64,000 bases of DNA from Raphanus sativus (lineage: Eukaryota; Streptophyta; Magnoliopsida; Brassicales; Brassicaceae). The stretch's first letter is position 1. Each line of letters begins with the position of its first letter. Under the pieces are notes generated by a model. That model was not told the DNA's origin. It ran no database searches and saw nothing but the letters and a program-made list of their open reading frames with translations. The DNA lies in contig NC_079515.1 in assembly GCF_000801105.2 (NCBI RefSeq), forward strand, positions 3,968,001 to 4,032,000. Direction: 5' to 3'. Shown here piece after piece: positions 11,956 through 23,362 of this stretch. The translations under genes were made by a program, and so were the position numbers.

Positions 11956-14900
11956 GTGATAGACGGTATTTTAAGTGTATACTTTCATCGAGCACTAATA
12001 TAAGATGATGGTCAAACAGTTTAGAACCTCTGTTGTCTCCGTTTCTCTATATAATGAAGATTTTATAATGGTAATTCCACTAATCTAGTCAGTATTTGAA
12101 ATTTTAGTAAACTAAATATTAGAAAATTAGAATGATTCCTATATACCATGAAATATAGTTTAGAATACATTAATTCAAATGTAGAATGTGGTTTGAAATT
12201 TTTAAACTAAATTTAAGAGTATAAACTTCGGTATATAGAGTATTTACCGAAAATCATAATTTTAGAAAGAGTTATTAACCCACGGATTTTAGAAAAAAAT
12301 CAAAAATTTGAAAATCTGATTTTAGTGTATAGTTTCATAGAGAACTAACATAAGATGATGGTCAAAGAGTTTAGAACCTCTGTTGTCTTCGTTTCTCTTG
12401 ATAATGATGATTTTATAATGTTAATTCCTTTAATCTAGGTTGTATATGAAATTTTAATAAAATAAATATTAAAAAACTAGAATGATTCATATATACCACG
12501 AAAGATAGTTTATAATACATTAATTCAAATAATAATGTGGTTTGAAATTATTAAACTAAAATGAAGAGTGTAAACTTCAGTATCTAGAGTATTTACCGAA
12601 AAATCATTATTTTAGAAGGGGTTAACCCACGGATTTTGGAAAATTTTCAAAAATATGCAAATCTGGTTTTAGTGTTTAGTTTCATCGAGAACTGACATAA
12701 GATAATTTTCAAAGAGGTTTAGAACCTTTGTTGTCTCCGTTTCTCTAGAAAATAAATATTTTATAAAGGTAATTCCACTAATCTATGCAGTATATAAAAT
12801 TTTACCAAACTAAATACTAAAACATTAGAATGATTCATATATACCATGAAAGATAGTTTAGAATACATTAATTCAAATGTAGAATGTGGTTTGAAATTTT
12901 TAAACTAAAGTGAAGAGTGTAAACTTCAGTATATAGAGTATTTACCGAAAAATCATTATTTTAGAAGGGGTTAACCCACGGATTTTGGAAAAAAAATTCA
13001 AAAATATGAAAATCTGGTTTTAGTGTATATTTTCATCGAGAACTGACATAAGATGATTGTCAAAGAGGTTTAGAACCTTTGTTGTCTCCGTTTCTCTAGA
13101 AAATAAATATTTTATAAAGGTAATTCCACCAATCTATGCAGTATATGAAAGTTTACCAAACTAAATATTAAAACTTTAGTGTATAGTTTCATCGAGCACT
13201 AACATAAGATGATGGTCAAAGAGTTTAGAACCTTTGTTGTCTCCATTTCTCTATATAATAAAGATTTTATAATTGTAATTCCACTAATCTAGTCATTATT
13301 TGAAATTTTAGGAAACTAAATATTAAAAAATTAGAATGATTCCTATATACCATGAAAGGTAGTTTAGAATACATTAATTCAAATGTAGAATGTGTTTTGT
13401 AATTTTTAAACTAACGTGAATAGTATAAACTTTGGTATATAGAGTATTTACCGAAAAATCATTATTTTAGAAGGGGTTAACCCACGGATTTTGGAAAAAT
13501 TTTAAAATTTTGAAAATCTGGTTTTAGTATATAGTTTCATTGAGCACTAACATAAGATGATGGACAAAGAGTTTAAAACATCTGGTTTCACCGTTTCTAT
13601 AGATAATGAAGATTTTATAATGTTAATTCTTCTAATCTACGTAATATATGAAATTTTAGTAAAATAAATATTAAAATTTTAGAATGATTCATCTATACCA
13701 TGAAAGATAGTTTAGAATACATTAATTCAAATTTAAATGTGGTTTGAAATTTTTAAACTAATGTCAAGAATAAAGAGTGTAAACTTCAGTATATAGAGTA
13801 TTTACTGAAAAATCATTATTTTAGAAGGGGTTTAGTGTATACTTTCATCGAGAACTGACATAAGATGATGGTCAAAGAGGTTTAGAAACTTTGTTGTCTC
13901 CGTTTCTTTAGAAAATAAATATTTTATAAAGATAATTCCAATAATCTAGGCAGTAAATAGAAATTTACCATATATATCATGAAATATAGTTTAGAATACG
14001 TTAATTCAAATGTAGAATGTGGTTTGAAATTTTTAAACTAAATTAAAGAGTATAAATGAAGTATATAGAACATTTACCGAAAAATCATTATTTAGAAGGG
14101 GTTATCCCACGGATTTTGAAAAATTTTCAAAAATATGAAAATCTGGTTTTAGTGTATAGTTTCATCGAGCACTAACACAAGATGATGGTTAAAGAGTTTA
14201 GAACCTCCGTTGTCTCTGTTTCTCTAGATAATAAAGATTTTGTAATTATAATTCCACTAATCTATGCATATGATATTTTACCAAACTAAGTATTAAAAAA
14301 TTGTAATGAATCCTATATACCATTAAAGATAGTTTAGAATACATTAATTCAACTGTATAATGTGATTTGAAAATTTTAAACTAAATTAAATAGTATAAAT
14401 TTCAGTATATAGAGCATTTTACCAAAAAATCATTATTTTAGAAGGGGTTAACCCACGGATTTTGGAAAATTTTCAAACATATGAAAATATGGTTTTAGTG
14501 TATAGTTTCATCAAGAAATGACATAAGATGATGGTCAAAGAGGTTTAGAACCTTTGTTGTCTCCGTTTCTCTAGAAAATAAATATTTTATAAAGGTAATT
14601 CCACTAATATAGGCAGTATATGAATTTTTACCAAACTAAATATTATAACATTAGAATGATTCATATATACCATAAATATAGTTTAGAATACATTAATTCA
14701 AATGCAGAATGTGGTTTGAAAAATTTAAACTAAATTAAAGAGTATAAACTTCAGTATATAGAGCATTTACCGAAAAATCATTATTTTAGAAGGGGTTAAC
14801 CTACGGATTTTGGAAATTTTTCAAAAATATGAAAATATGGTTTTAGTGTATAGTTTCATCGAGCACTAGCACAAGATGATGGTCAAAGAGTTTAGAACCT

Positions 14901-16516
14901 TTGTTGTCTCCGTTTCTTTAGATAATGAAGATTTTATAATGGTAATTCTACTAATCTAGGCAGTATATGAAATTTAGGAAACTAAATAAAAATTAGAATG
15001 ATTCCTATATACCATGAAAGATAGTTTAGAATACTTTAATTCAAATGTAGAATGTGGTTTGAAATTTTTAAACAAAAGTGAAGAGTATAAACTTCAGTAT
15101 ATAGAACATTCACCAAAAAATCATAATTTTAGAAGGTGTTAACCCACGAATTTTGAAAAATTTTCAAAAAATTGAAAATTTGGTTTTAGTGTATAGTTTC
15201 ATCGAGCACTAACATAAGATGATGGTCAAATAGTTTAGAACCTCTGTTGTCTCTGTTTATCTAGATAATGAAGATTTTATAATGCTAATTCCACTAGTCT
15301 AGGTAGTATATGAAATTTTAGTAAAATAAATATTAAAAAATTAGAATGATTCATATATACCTTGAAAGGTAGTTTAAAATACATTAATTCAAATGTAGAA
15401 TGTGATTTGAATTTTTTTTAACTAAAGTGAAGAGTGTAAACTTTAGTATATAGAGTATTTACCAAAAATCATTATTTTATAAGGGGGTTAACCCACATAT
15501 TTTGGAAAATTTTCAAAAATATGAAAATCTGGTTTTAGTGTATAGTTTCATCGAGAACTGACATAAGATGATGGTCAAAGAGGTTTAGAACCTTTGTTGT
15601 CTCTGTTTCTCTAGAAAATAAATATTTTATAAAGGTAATTACACTAATCTAGGCAGAATATGAAATTTTATCAAACTAAATATTAAAACATTAGAATGAT
15701 TTATATATACCATGAAAGATATTTAGAATACATTAATTCAAATGTAGAATGTGGTTTGAAAATTTTAAACTAAATTAAGGAGTATAAACTTTAGTATATA
15801 GAGCATTTACCAAAAAATCATTATTTTAGAAGGAGTTAACCCACGGATTTTGGAAAATTTTCAAAAATTTTATAATCTTGTTTTAGTGTCTAGTTTCATT
15901 GAGAACTAAAATAAGATGATGGTCAAAGAGTTTAGAACCTATGTTTTCTCCGTTTCTCTAGATAATGAAAATTTTATAATGCTAATTCCACTAGTCTAGG
16001 TAGTATATGAAATTTTTGTAAAATAAATATTAAAAAATTAGAATGATTCATATATACCATGAAAGATAGTTTAAAATACATTAATTCAAATGTAGAATGT
16101 GGTTTGAAATTTTTAAACTGAAGTGAAGAGTGTAAACTTCAGTATATAGAGTATTTACTGAAAAATCATTATTTTAGAAGAGGTTGACCCACGGATTTTG
16201 AAAAAATTTCAAACATATGAAAATCTGATTTTAGTGTATAGTTTCATCGAGAACTGACATAAGATGATGGTCAAAGAAGTTTAGAACCTTTGTTGTTCTC
16301 GTTCCTCTAAAAATAAATATTTTATAAAGGTAATTCCATTAATCTAGGCAGTATATGAGATTTTACCAAACTAAATATTAAAACATTAGAATGATTCATA
16401 TATACCATGAAATATAGTTTAGAAATGTAAAATGTGGTTTGAAATTTTTAAACTAAAGTAAAAAATATAAAGTTTAGTATATAGAGCATTTACCGAAAAA
16501 TCATTATTTTAGAAGG
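11956..16516. repeat. Satellite array, ~348 bp unit, 14 copies
   Basis: The motif AAGATGATGGTCAAAGAG and its flanks recur near 12001, 12351, 12698, 13049, 13205, 13553, 13861, 14178, 14524, 14872, 15215, 15564, 15912 and 16260. Spacing is 343-351 bp except for three shortened units (156, 308 and 317 bp). Each unit holds the same ordered landmarks: TTTAGAACCTYTGTTGTC, ATGATTCATATATACCATGA, GAATACATTAATTCAAATG and GGGGTTAACCCACGGATTTT. Copies fall into at least three sequence types (A, A', B). The array is about 4.5 kb long, AT-rich and non-coding. It stops about 400 bp before the Yippee start codon. The unit length resembles reported ~350 bp Brassica subtelomeric satellites, but identity is not tested. 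Confidence 0.95.
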
Positions 16517-16920
16517 AAATGTGATAAAAGGATAAGAAGAAGAAGAAGCGATCACGTAGACTCCACGGATTTAACTTTAGAAATATACAGCTATAACTAA
16601 AGAGTTCTTCGTAATAAGCATAATGAAAAAAGAGTTTCCGTATATTCCCAGGCCATGACTTGGTCAGGCCCACCCTTGTACAAAAAAAGATGAGCATTTT
16701 ATTTGTATTTAAAAAATAAATAGTTTCCTTTTATAGTTTCCTTTACTTCACATCGAAATTTGATAAATAAAAAAATCCTAATTAAACGCCTTGGTCCGTA
16801 ATTAAACGATCTCTCCCATTTTACCAAACACAGAGACTCGTTGATTTCTATAAAGATCGGTTCACAATCTTCACTTAGCATATTTTGATCGGTTTCTGAA
16901 AGAAGAGAGAAGAAGAGAGG
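16517..16920. promoter_or_regulatory. Yippee gene promoter region
   Basis: This is the only single-copy DNA between the satellite array and the Yippee start, so the promoter must lie largely here or inside satellite. It includes a GAAGAAGAAGAAG tract near 16538-16550 and pyrimidine/purine-rich 5' UTR-like sequence at 16895-16920. Confidence 0.45.
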
Positions 16921-17998
16921 ATGGGGAGATTGTTCTTGGTGAATTTGGAAGGCAAGTCTTACAGTTGCAGGCACTGTAAGACTAATATCGCTCTCTGCGA
17001 TGATGTCGTCTCCAAGGTTTTTTTACCAATTCTCAGATTTTTGCGATTTATTATTATAATCACTGATCAATCAGTATTCAAATTCACTGATTGATTAGAT
17101 ATGATCTAAAATTTTGATTGGTGGAGAATCGTGGAGTTTGTATTTGGGCTATATTGCCTTCTTGAATTGCTGATATGATATCTGATGATCAAAACTCCGA
17201 TTACTCAAATAGATCGTCATTAGATCAAATCTATGATTCAAATACTTTTTCTGGTCTTGAGAGACACTGTCTCAATACTTGCATTTACTGATTAAATTAG
17301 TCTCATGTCAGTGTTTAGATGCTAAAATGCATTAGATTAGTTGAATTCTAATTGCTTATGGTTTACACATTATTGTAAGATACTTACTACTGAGAGTACT
17401 GACAACAGCTATCTATGGTTGCTTTGGTTTTATTAACAGTCTTTTCAATCCCGCCATGGGAAAGCTTACCTCTTCAGTAAGGTGTAAGTTCTCTACTTCA
17501 GTGTTTGTTTTTTTATTTTTGCTGGATAGGAGGAATAGTTAACACATGTTTTACTAGTAGTGGATTTTTTTTTTTTGTGTGTGGACAGAGCGAATGTGTA
17601 TGCTGGGAAGAAGGAAGATAGGATGATGATGACGGGGATGCACACCGTTGTCGATATTTACTGCGTCAAATGTGGCTCTTATGTCGGATGGAGATATGTA
17701 TGATATAATTGATAAACCATCCAAAATCTTTCCTTGGCTAATCTAATTTTATCTTGCTATCAACAGGAGTTTGCTTTTGAGAAGAACCAAAAGTACAAGG
17801 AAGGCAAATCTGTTCTCGAAAGGTGTCTGTAGTACCTTGTTAACCCTTTAATCACTGGTTTGGTTTTGTTGAGTGTTGAGATGATGTATTTGTTTCATAT
17901 TCATTGGCAGGTACAAGGTCTGTGGTCCGGATGGGAACAATTACTGGGTGGCAGCAGCTCAAGAAGTTGAAGCCGGAGAAAGTGATACTGATGAATGA
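16921..17998 (+). CDS. Yippee-like zinc-binding protein
   Basis: Five exons (16921-17016, 17440-17483, 17589-17697, 17767-17822, 17911-17998) give 130 residues. The protein is a single Yippee domain with zinc ligands C16/C19 in [10 protein letters not shown] and C72/C75 in [13 protein letters not shown], plus the conserved HGKAYLF stretch and the MTGMHTV segment. The C terminus is acidic (ESDTDE). Yippee domains share the beta-tent fold of cereblon and Mis18. The family is highly conserved in eukaryotes and its biochemical role in plants is not established. The position between ELP4 and ATE2 matches At3g11230. Confidence 0.92.
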
Positions 17999-18580
17999 AT
18001 GAATGGATGATATGCTTCTTCATCTCAATAACTCTCATTATCTGATTTGTAAATTCTTCTCTCACCTCCTCTTTTCATTCTTTTCCGTTCTCTTTTCCTC
18101 ATTTTGTGAACCGTCCAGCTTCCATTAGGAGACTCCTTCGGAGATCAAACTGTTTGTGTTGCAACCACCACTTGTGGAACACATGCAATTAAAACATCTC
18201 TTATTATCTTACTTTCCAATGTTCTTTGCTACAATGAATAGAGCAGAGTGTACATTCCTGTTCAGATTCAGTTTGGACTCGTTCCAAGTCTTGACACAAT
18301 TAACCAAACTCACTTTGGTTTAAACGCAAAATAACGTGATAATAGTCGTAGTTTGGGGGAACATGACAAGATGGAGAAACATGACAACAGTGACAAGCTC
18401 ACTTTGGTTTCACTTTATTCTGCTGAGAAATAAAGTGACAAACATGACAAAAATCACTTTGGTTTCACTTTATTTTGCTGAGAAAACATGACAAGATGGA
18501 AGAAACATAACAGCAGTGATATAGTATCATTGTTATTAATGTTACAAAACAGTATTAAGTGATCTGAACCAAGCTTAGTG
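17999..18580. other. Convergent 3' spacer, Yippee/ATE2
   Basis: This spacer holds the two 3' UTRs. It contains short imperfect direct repeats near 18365-18500 (AACATGACAAGATGGA at 18360-18375 and again at 18485-18500, and CACTTTGGTTTCACTTTATT twice). No gene is seen. Confidence 0.55.
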
Positions 18581-20978
18581 TTACTGTAGTTCATACACCA
18601 TTCTCTCCGAGAGCTCAGCTCCCACGACTTTCTGGTAACTGATAAACATCGGCTCCAGTTGTCTACGAACCGCCATGTTTATCATCCGCAGTAACTCCTT
18701 CAAAGAAAAAAAAATTGTTTTTAACTTTTAAGAAAGATTCAGGACTTGATCATCTGGATAAGAAACAGGAGCGGAGTTGTGAACTAGTAATACTGATATC
18801 ACCTTGTATCGAAGCTTAGCTCCATTAAGACTGATAAGGATATTGGCAATGTCACTGCCGTTAACACTAGAATCGGAATCTGAGTCTTCATCAGAGTTGT
18901 TCATCTCCATGTCTTCACGTTCACTCGTGGACTCCACTAGTGTTTCAGAAGCTTGAGGTGCAGGTGATAAAGAAGCTTTAGTGAAATCAGACAAGACAGC
19001 ATACGGCTTTTTATCAAGTAGAGGCTTAGCTACTTCAAATGGAACCCACCTGAGAACATAATGCAAGAAACGCTTTTAGATCTCTCTCACAAGTGACAAC
19101 CAAGTAACAAGAGTTTAGTCTCAAGTGGTTTTGGGAACTTACTGGTAACGGAGAGGGCATAGAAGCTCAGAAGGACGATAAGCTGCTTTATATCTCATCT
19201 TGTTGCAAGAATGAATGTAATAACCAAGATAGTAATACTCAAGAGCAGAGCAATGAGCTTGGTTCTGTTTAACCCAATCGATCTCTTGCAGTGCTGAGTA
19301 GTTTCCAAGAGACAAGGATGCTAAATCCGGATCCCAGAATAGGTATTTACTGGACAAACATTTGGGAAGAATGTCGATTACTCCCACAGCAATCAGACGT
19401 CCATCAACTCTGTATTGTTGATGGTAAGAACCAAAGCCACAAGGAGGAACGTTTTCATCATCATCACCATCACCATCAACTTCAATCAACGGAGTGTCAA
19501 CCAAAAACCTTTTGTATGAAGTTTTCGAGATGCTTTCAGGCTCGTCGTTATGAACTCTCAGTTGATAACGTTTGTATAGTTCATACTCCTCTTGATCAAA
19601 ACTTGACCTTTTCAAATGTATCTCCAGCTTCCTCTTCCTCACCTGAAGTTTGTTGGAAGAAGACTTTTCTGTTGTTGTAGCAGAGAGGAGGTTTTCACCT
19701 TGATCTGTTTCTGAGGAATGGACTTGGGTAGCTGAAAAGAAGTTGATGTGGCCTTTGCAGACCTTGATAGCCAAGCCAAGGAACTCTCTTACCTTGTTCA
19801 TTTCACTTAACAACATCTCAGAAACAGTCTCTGGTGATAATCTTGAACTTGTTTCTTCTGTGTTGTTGCTTCCCTCGCCTTTCTGAGATGTTTGCGTTTG
19901 TTTTATTGCAGCTACAATTGGAAAAGCAATGTTGCTGGTGTACAAGAGTTCTTCTGACCCTTCAGCTAGCTTCTTCCTTTTAGCAGAGAGAACTTTCTTC
20001 ACCGAAGATTTGGGAACCTGAATAGTAGAAGGAAACTCCCCACTCTGTATGCATCTTTGAACCGCATTATCAATTTGTTCAGACAAATCTTTCAGGACTG
20101 GTTCCACTTCATTGGTTTGTTCTCTTTTAGCAGAACCAACTGATTTTCTCACCGGCTCTGAAGAAACATCTGAATCTTCTGTTTGCTCTCTCGGCTTCAG
20201 ATCTACCTCACCCTCCAAGAACCTTTGTATACAGCATCGTAGAAACAGTCAAAAAGAGAAACGAAGTTTATCATTCATTCAGAGACTTCATCTATTGATT
20301 AATCCAGAGAAAGAAGAAGAAGAAGCGTGCATCTAAAGTTACAATACCTTTCAAGTCTTCTACGGACTCGTTGCTGCTCCTTAGAGGGAACAAAATCAGA
20401 GGCTCTCAAGCGGATAGTGTAAGAAGGGCAACAAGTTTTAGCCATCTCAGGTTTGTAAAGGTAGCAGCCAGACCGTCTCCATCCACGGTCAAGAAGAGCT
20501 AAGAAACACACATCAAAAAAAAATGATCACTAATCTCAGAAAAAAAAAAATCAAAATGATAATAAACTAAGAATCCAAAGCTAAATCATCATCATCAAAA
20601 TCAGAACTTTATATCAAACTTCGTATCTGCGCATATCAAAACAAACCTTGGTAATCATAAACAGTGAGTGTCTCTGTCCACAAACCTGACATTTGAGAAA
20701 GAGACACAGTCACTTGAGTAGTTAACAACGAATAAGCTAGAAACATACGCAAAAAGGACACATCTTTTATGGATCAGATCATCATTGTAAGTATCAGTGA
20801 TGCTCAACGACTCGATCAATTATAAAAGAAAATTCAAATTCAATAGAGAGAGAGGCGACGAACCGTGAGAGATACTGGAGGGGGTAGGGGATTTACAGTA
20901 GCCGCAAGAGGATGTATTGCGCCCACAATCAGCGACTATACTCTCTCCGCCACGGCTGCTACTCGCCCTCGACGACAT
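18581..20978 (-). CDS. ATE2: Arginyl-tRNA--protein transferase (ATE)
   Basis: Six exons (20978-20864, 20685-20647, 20498-20348, 20222-19143, 19049-18746, 18697-18581) give 601 residues, close to the ~605 of Arabidopsis ATE2. The N-terminal ATE domain has the conserved Cys cluster (C18, C24, C27 in CGYC), YQALLDRGWRRSG and the YTIRL strand. The C-terminal domain includes YQLRVHNDEP, GSYHQQYRVDG and YYYLGYYIHSCNKMRYKA. The enzyme attaches Arg from Arg-tRNA to N-terminal Asp, Glu or oxidised Cys, marking proteins for the PRT6 branch of the N-degron pathway (seed germination, oxygen sensing through ERF-VII factors). The last intron (18698-18745) is short and uses a weak GTCCTG donor. Position next to Yippee supports ATE2 (At3g11240). 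Confidence 0.92.
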
Positions 20979-21274
20979 GATCGGAGAGTCAACGGTGTCT
21001 TAATAACTTTTGAAAGCTCTTCCCGTAGAAGAAATGGAAGAAGATGAAACTTCCGGTTTCTCCAAGAGAGAATAAATGGGGGTCAACGCCGTGTGATTTT
21101 TACCAATGTTAAACGACAGGAAGTTTCTTTCGGAGTATAGAAAACGTCACGCGTGTTTTCTTTTTCTTTTTTTTAATAATTTGTTTATAGAATACATGTA
21201 CATGTAACTTAAATATGATTTGTCAGTAGTTTAGGTTTAGGTCAGCCTTTTTAACAAAATAGAAATTTTGACTC
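20979..21274. promoter_or_regulatory. ATE2 upstream region
   Basis: This is the 5' flank of the minus-strand ATE2 gene, ending at the SINE target duplication. The first ~100 bp are purine-rich and probably 5' UTR. Confidence 0.4.
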
Positions 21275-21536
21275 AAATGTTGAAGGTTTTTTTTTTTTGA
21301 TAATCCAGTATCCGACCACTAAGCGTGATCGACTAGCCCACCGGGCCTAAGTCCATGCCATTACAGGATTTTTAAGCCTCCACTTAAGGGCCCCTGGTTA
21401 CGCGAAGTGATCTGGAAGGCGAGAGGAACCCATGTGAAAACTCTCGTGGCCAACGCGGATCGAACTCAGGGCGGACACTCCAGCCGGAGTTCCTTTACCA
21501 CTAGGCCAACACGCGTTGGTTAAATGTTGAAGGTTT
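21275..21536 (-). mobile_element. tRNA-derived SINE with target duplication
   Basis: A ~232 bp element (about 21290-21521) on the minus strand. It has a pol III A box (TGGCCTAGTGGTA, 21508-21496) and B box (GAGTTCGATCC, 21467-21457) in a tRNA-like head, a GC-rich body, and a poly-A tail (the T run at 21287-21298 on the plus strand). It is bracketed by an exact 15 bp target-site duplication AAATGTTGAAGGTTT at 21275-21289 and 21522-21536. This is a textbook Brassica-type SINE, and the intact duplication suggests a fairly recent insertion. Confidence 0.93.
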
Positions 21537-22209
21537 AAACATATGTATATGAGATTAAATCGAATAATATGTTTTGGAACCACTTACTAGACGATGAAGC
21601 TATTAAAGTATCAAACGATTATTTCTTCATATATATGAGAACATTATTAGGAAGGCTGCATTGTCTGTATATATATGTGAGATTATCAATATCAAGTTTT
21701 GGGACGTCAGTGGCACCACCAACATGGTCAGCCCTGAAATTTTGGAAGTTGAAAATGAGCAAAAAGAGAATTTAAATTTTTGAGGGACTAAAAATTCTTT
21801 TTTTATAGATTTGAGGACTTATATCCATATAAAATTTTCAAAAATTTTGGAAATTTAAAACGAATATTTTTTTAGGCTTGCCCCATGACCGACTCTGACT
21901 CTGACCACTAAAACTGTCTTTTGTGAATAACTCGGTTAAATCGAGAGATTACTTAATTTTCGCATTTCTGTATATTTGCATGGTTTATTTAGAAGTTGTC
22001 GTAGATTCTATAAATAATATAAAATATCTATATTTTCCATAGATTTTTTGAATTAATAATTATATGAATAAACCAGTCCGAAAATTACAAGAACTAAAAC
22101 GTTTTAACAAGGTTTTAATAATATTATAGTTGGAAAAAAAAAACAAACGTTTTAACAAGGTTATTTTTTTTATTTCTCAAAAAAGGGTTATTTTTTCCTT
22201 TTTTAAACA
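21537..22209. other. Intergenic with transposon-like fragments
   Basis: AT-rich, with no gene seen. The part at about 21700-21900 (ending GGCTTGCCCCATGACCGACT) resembles in style the sequence at 32745-33005, and both may be decayed copies of one DNA transposon family. Confidence 0.4.
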
Positions 22210-23105
22210 AGGTTGTCTAAACAAAAAATTAGAGATGCGTGTAATTTAATATCAAATTTTTTCTCCCTCTAGTTTTTAACTTCTGCCTTCTCACTAGACT
22301 TTTCGCCGTCGTTTTTCGGTTCCGACCGGCGGTTCCGGCTCTTTAGCCACCGCCGGTCCGACTATAGTTTTTTTCTGTTGTTTCTTTTTCTTTCTTTCTT
22401 AGTTTACGGCCATGCACATGTTCCTCCGGTGGTGGTCCGTCTTAGATCTTCCGGGAAACGGTGGTTTGCGCACCGTTGTTCGCCGGAGCTTGACTCTGGG
22501 ACCATACCGTTCCGTCTTCGGTATTGGTCGCCGGCTTTTGCTTCTCACAGATGGTGTTCGAGCTGAGAGTATGGTGTCTTGTTACGGTGGGTGGTGGCCG
22601 AATTCAGATGAGCTCTCGGAGTCTCCGATAGAAGTCAACTGAAGTTCGGGCCTTTGGTGAAAATCGCTGAAGCCTATACCTTTAATACAGTCGTTAGAGG
22701 TGGTTTCGGCGATTAGTGAGTTTCGTCCCGGTGTTTCCGGTGGTTATGTTTTCGATTGGTTCAGCGTCGACCTCTGCATAAGTTGAAGTTGGTAGCTCGC
22801 TTTTCCGGTGAAGTAGCGGTTTCCGGCCCCGGAGGTGAGCTCTCGCCGTTCGAGATGTCAAAGCTTCAACGGCCGACACGCGTCCCTTCGGTGTTTAGGT
22901 TATTACACGTGGGCGGTGTAGTGTGCGGTGAGCGGTGGAGTCTTTTGGGCCTCGTTTTTTCCTTTTGGGCTTGAGCTTGTCTTGTCAAGTTGTGTGGGTT
23001 TTCGGTTTAGTTTGTTTGGGTTGGTTTTGGACCCGTTTGTAATTTTCCTCTTGTTTAATATTATTCAAGTTGGCAAAAAAAAAAAAAGGTTGTCTAAACA
23101 AAAAA
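22210..23105 (+). mobile_element. GC-rich non-coding retroposon with 19 bp TSD
   Basis: An ~858 bp insert (22229-23086) ends in GGC plus a run of about 12-13 A and is flanked by the exact 19 bp duplication AGGTTGTCTAAACAAAAAA at 22210-22228 and 23087-23105. The interior (about 22290-23040) is far richer in G+C than its surroundings and has only short open frames on either strand. Insertion by LINE-type target-primed reverse transcription is clear. The size, lack of an ORF, poly-A tail and long target duplication are like the Sadhu retroposons of Arabidopsis, but I cannot test homology. A processed non-coding RNA copy is the alternative. Confidence 0.88.
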
Positions 23106-23362
23106 GTTTAAATGAGTTTTTTGGTCGTTGAATTGATCTTTTTAAAGAGAGTAGATTGTCCAAATCTTTTTTTTATTCTCGATTTGTATTGTAGTACTCA
23201 ATTTATGGTCACGTTTTTGTACTGTTCTGGCTGTTTTGGAGTGAATAGCTTATAATAACATGATTTTGGGCCTAGTATTCTAATAGATTTTGTACTAGTC
23301 CCATCTTCAACCGTTCTAGATGCTCTACTCGGAAGAGAAGCTAGTCCAAACTGGAATGACGC

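Noticed and set aside
11956..16516. CRISPR-like array
   Set aside because: Units are contiguous ~348 bp satellite copies without unique spacers, in a plant nuclear genome.
22378..23131. Short plus-strand open frames in the GC-rich retroposon
   Set aside because: They overlap in different frames, lack motifs and are explained by high GC content.
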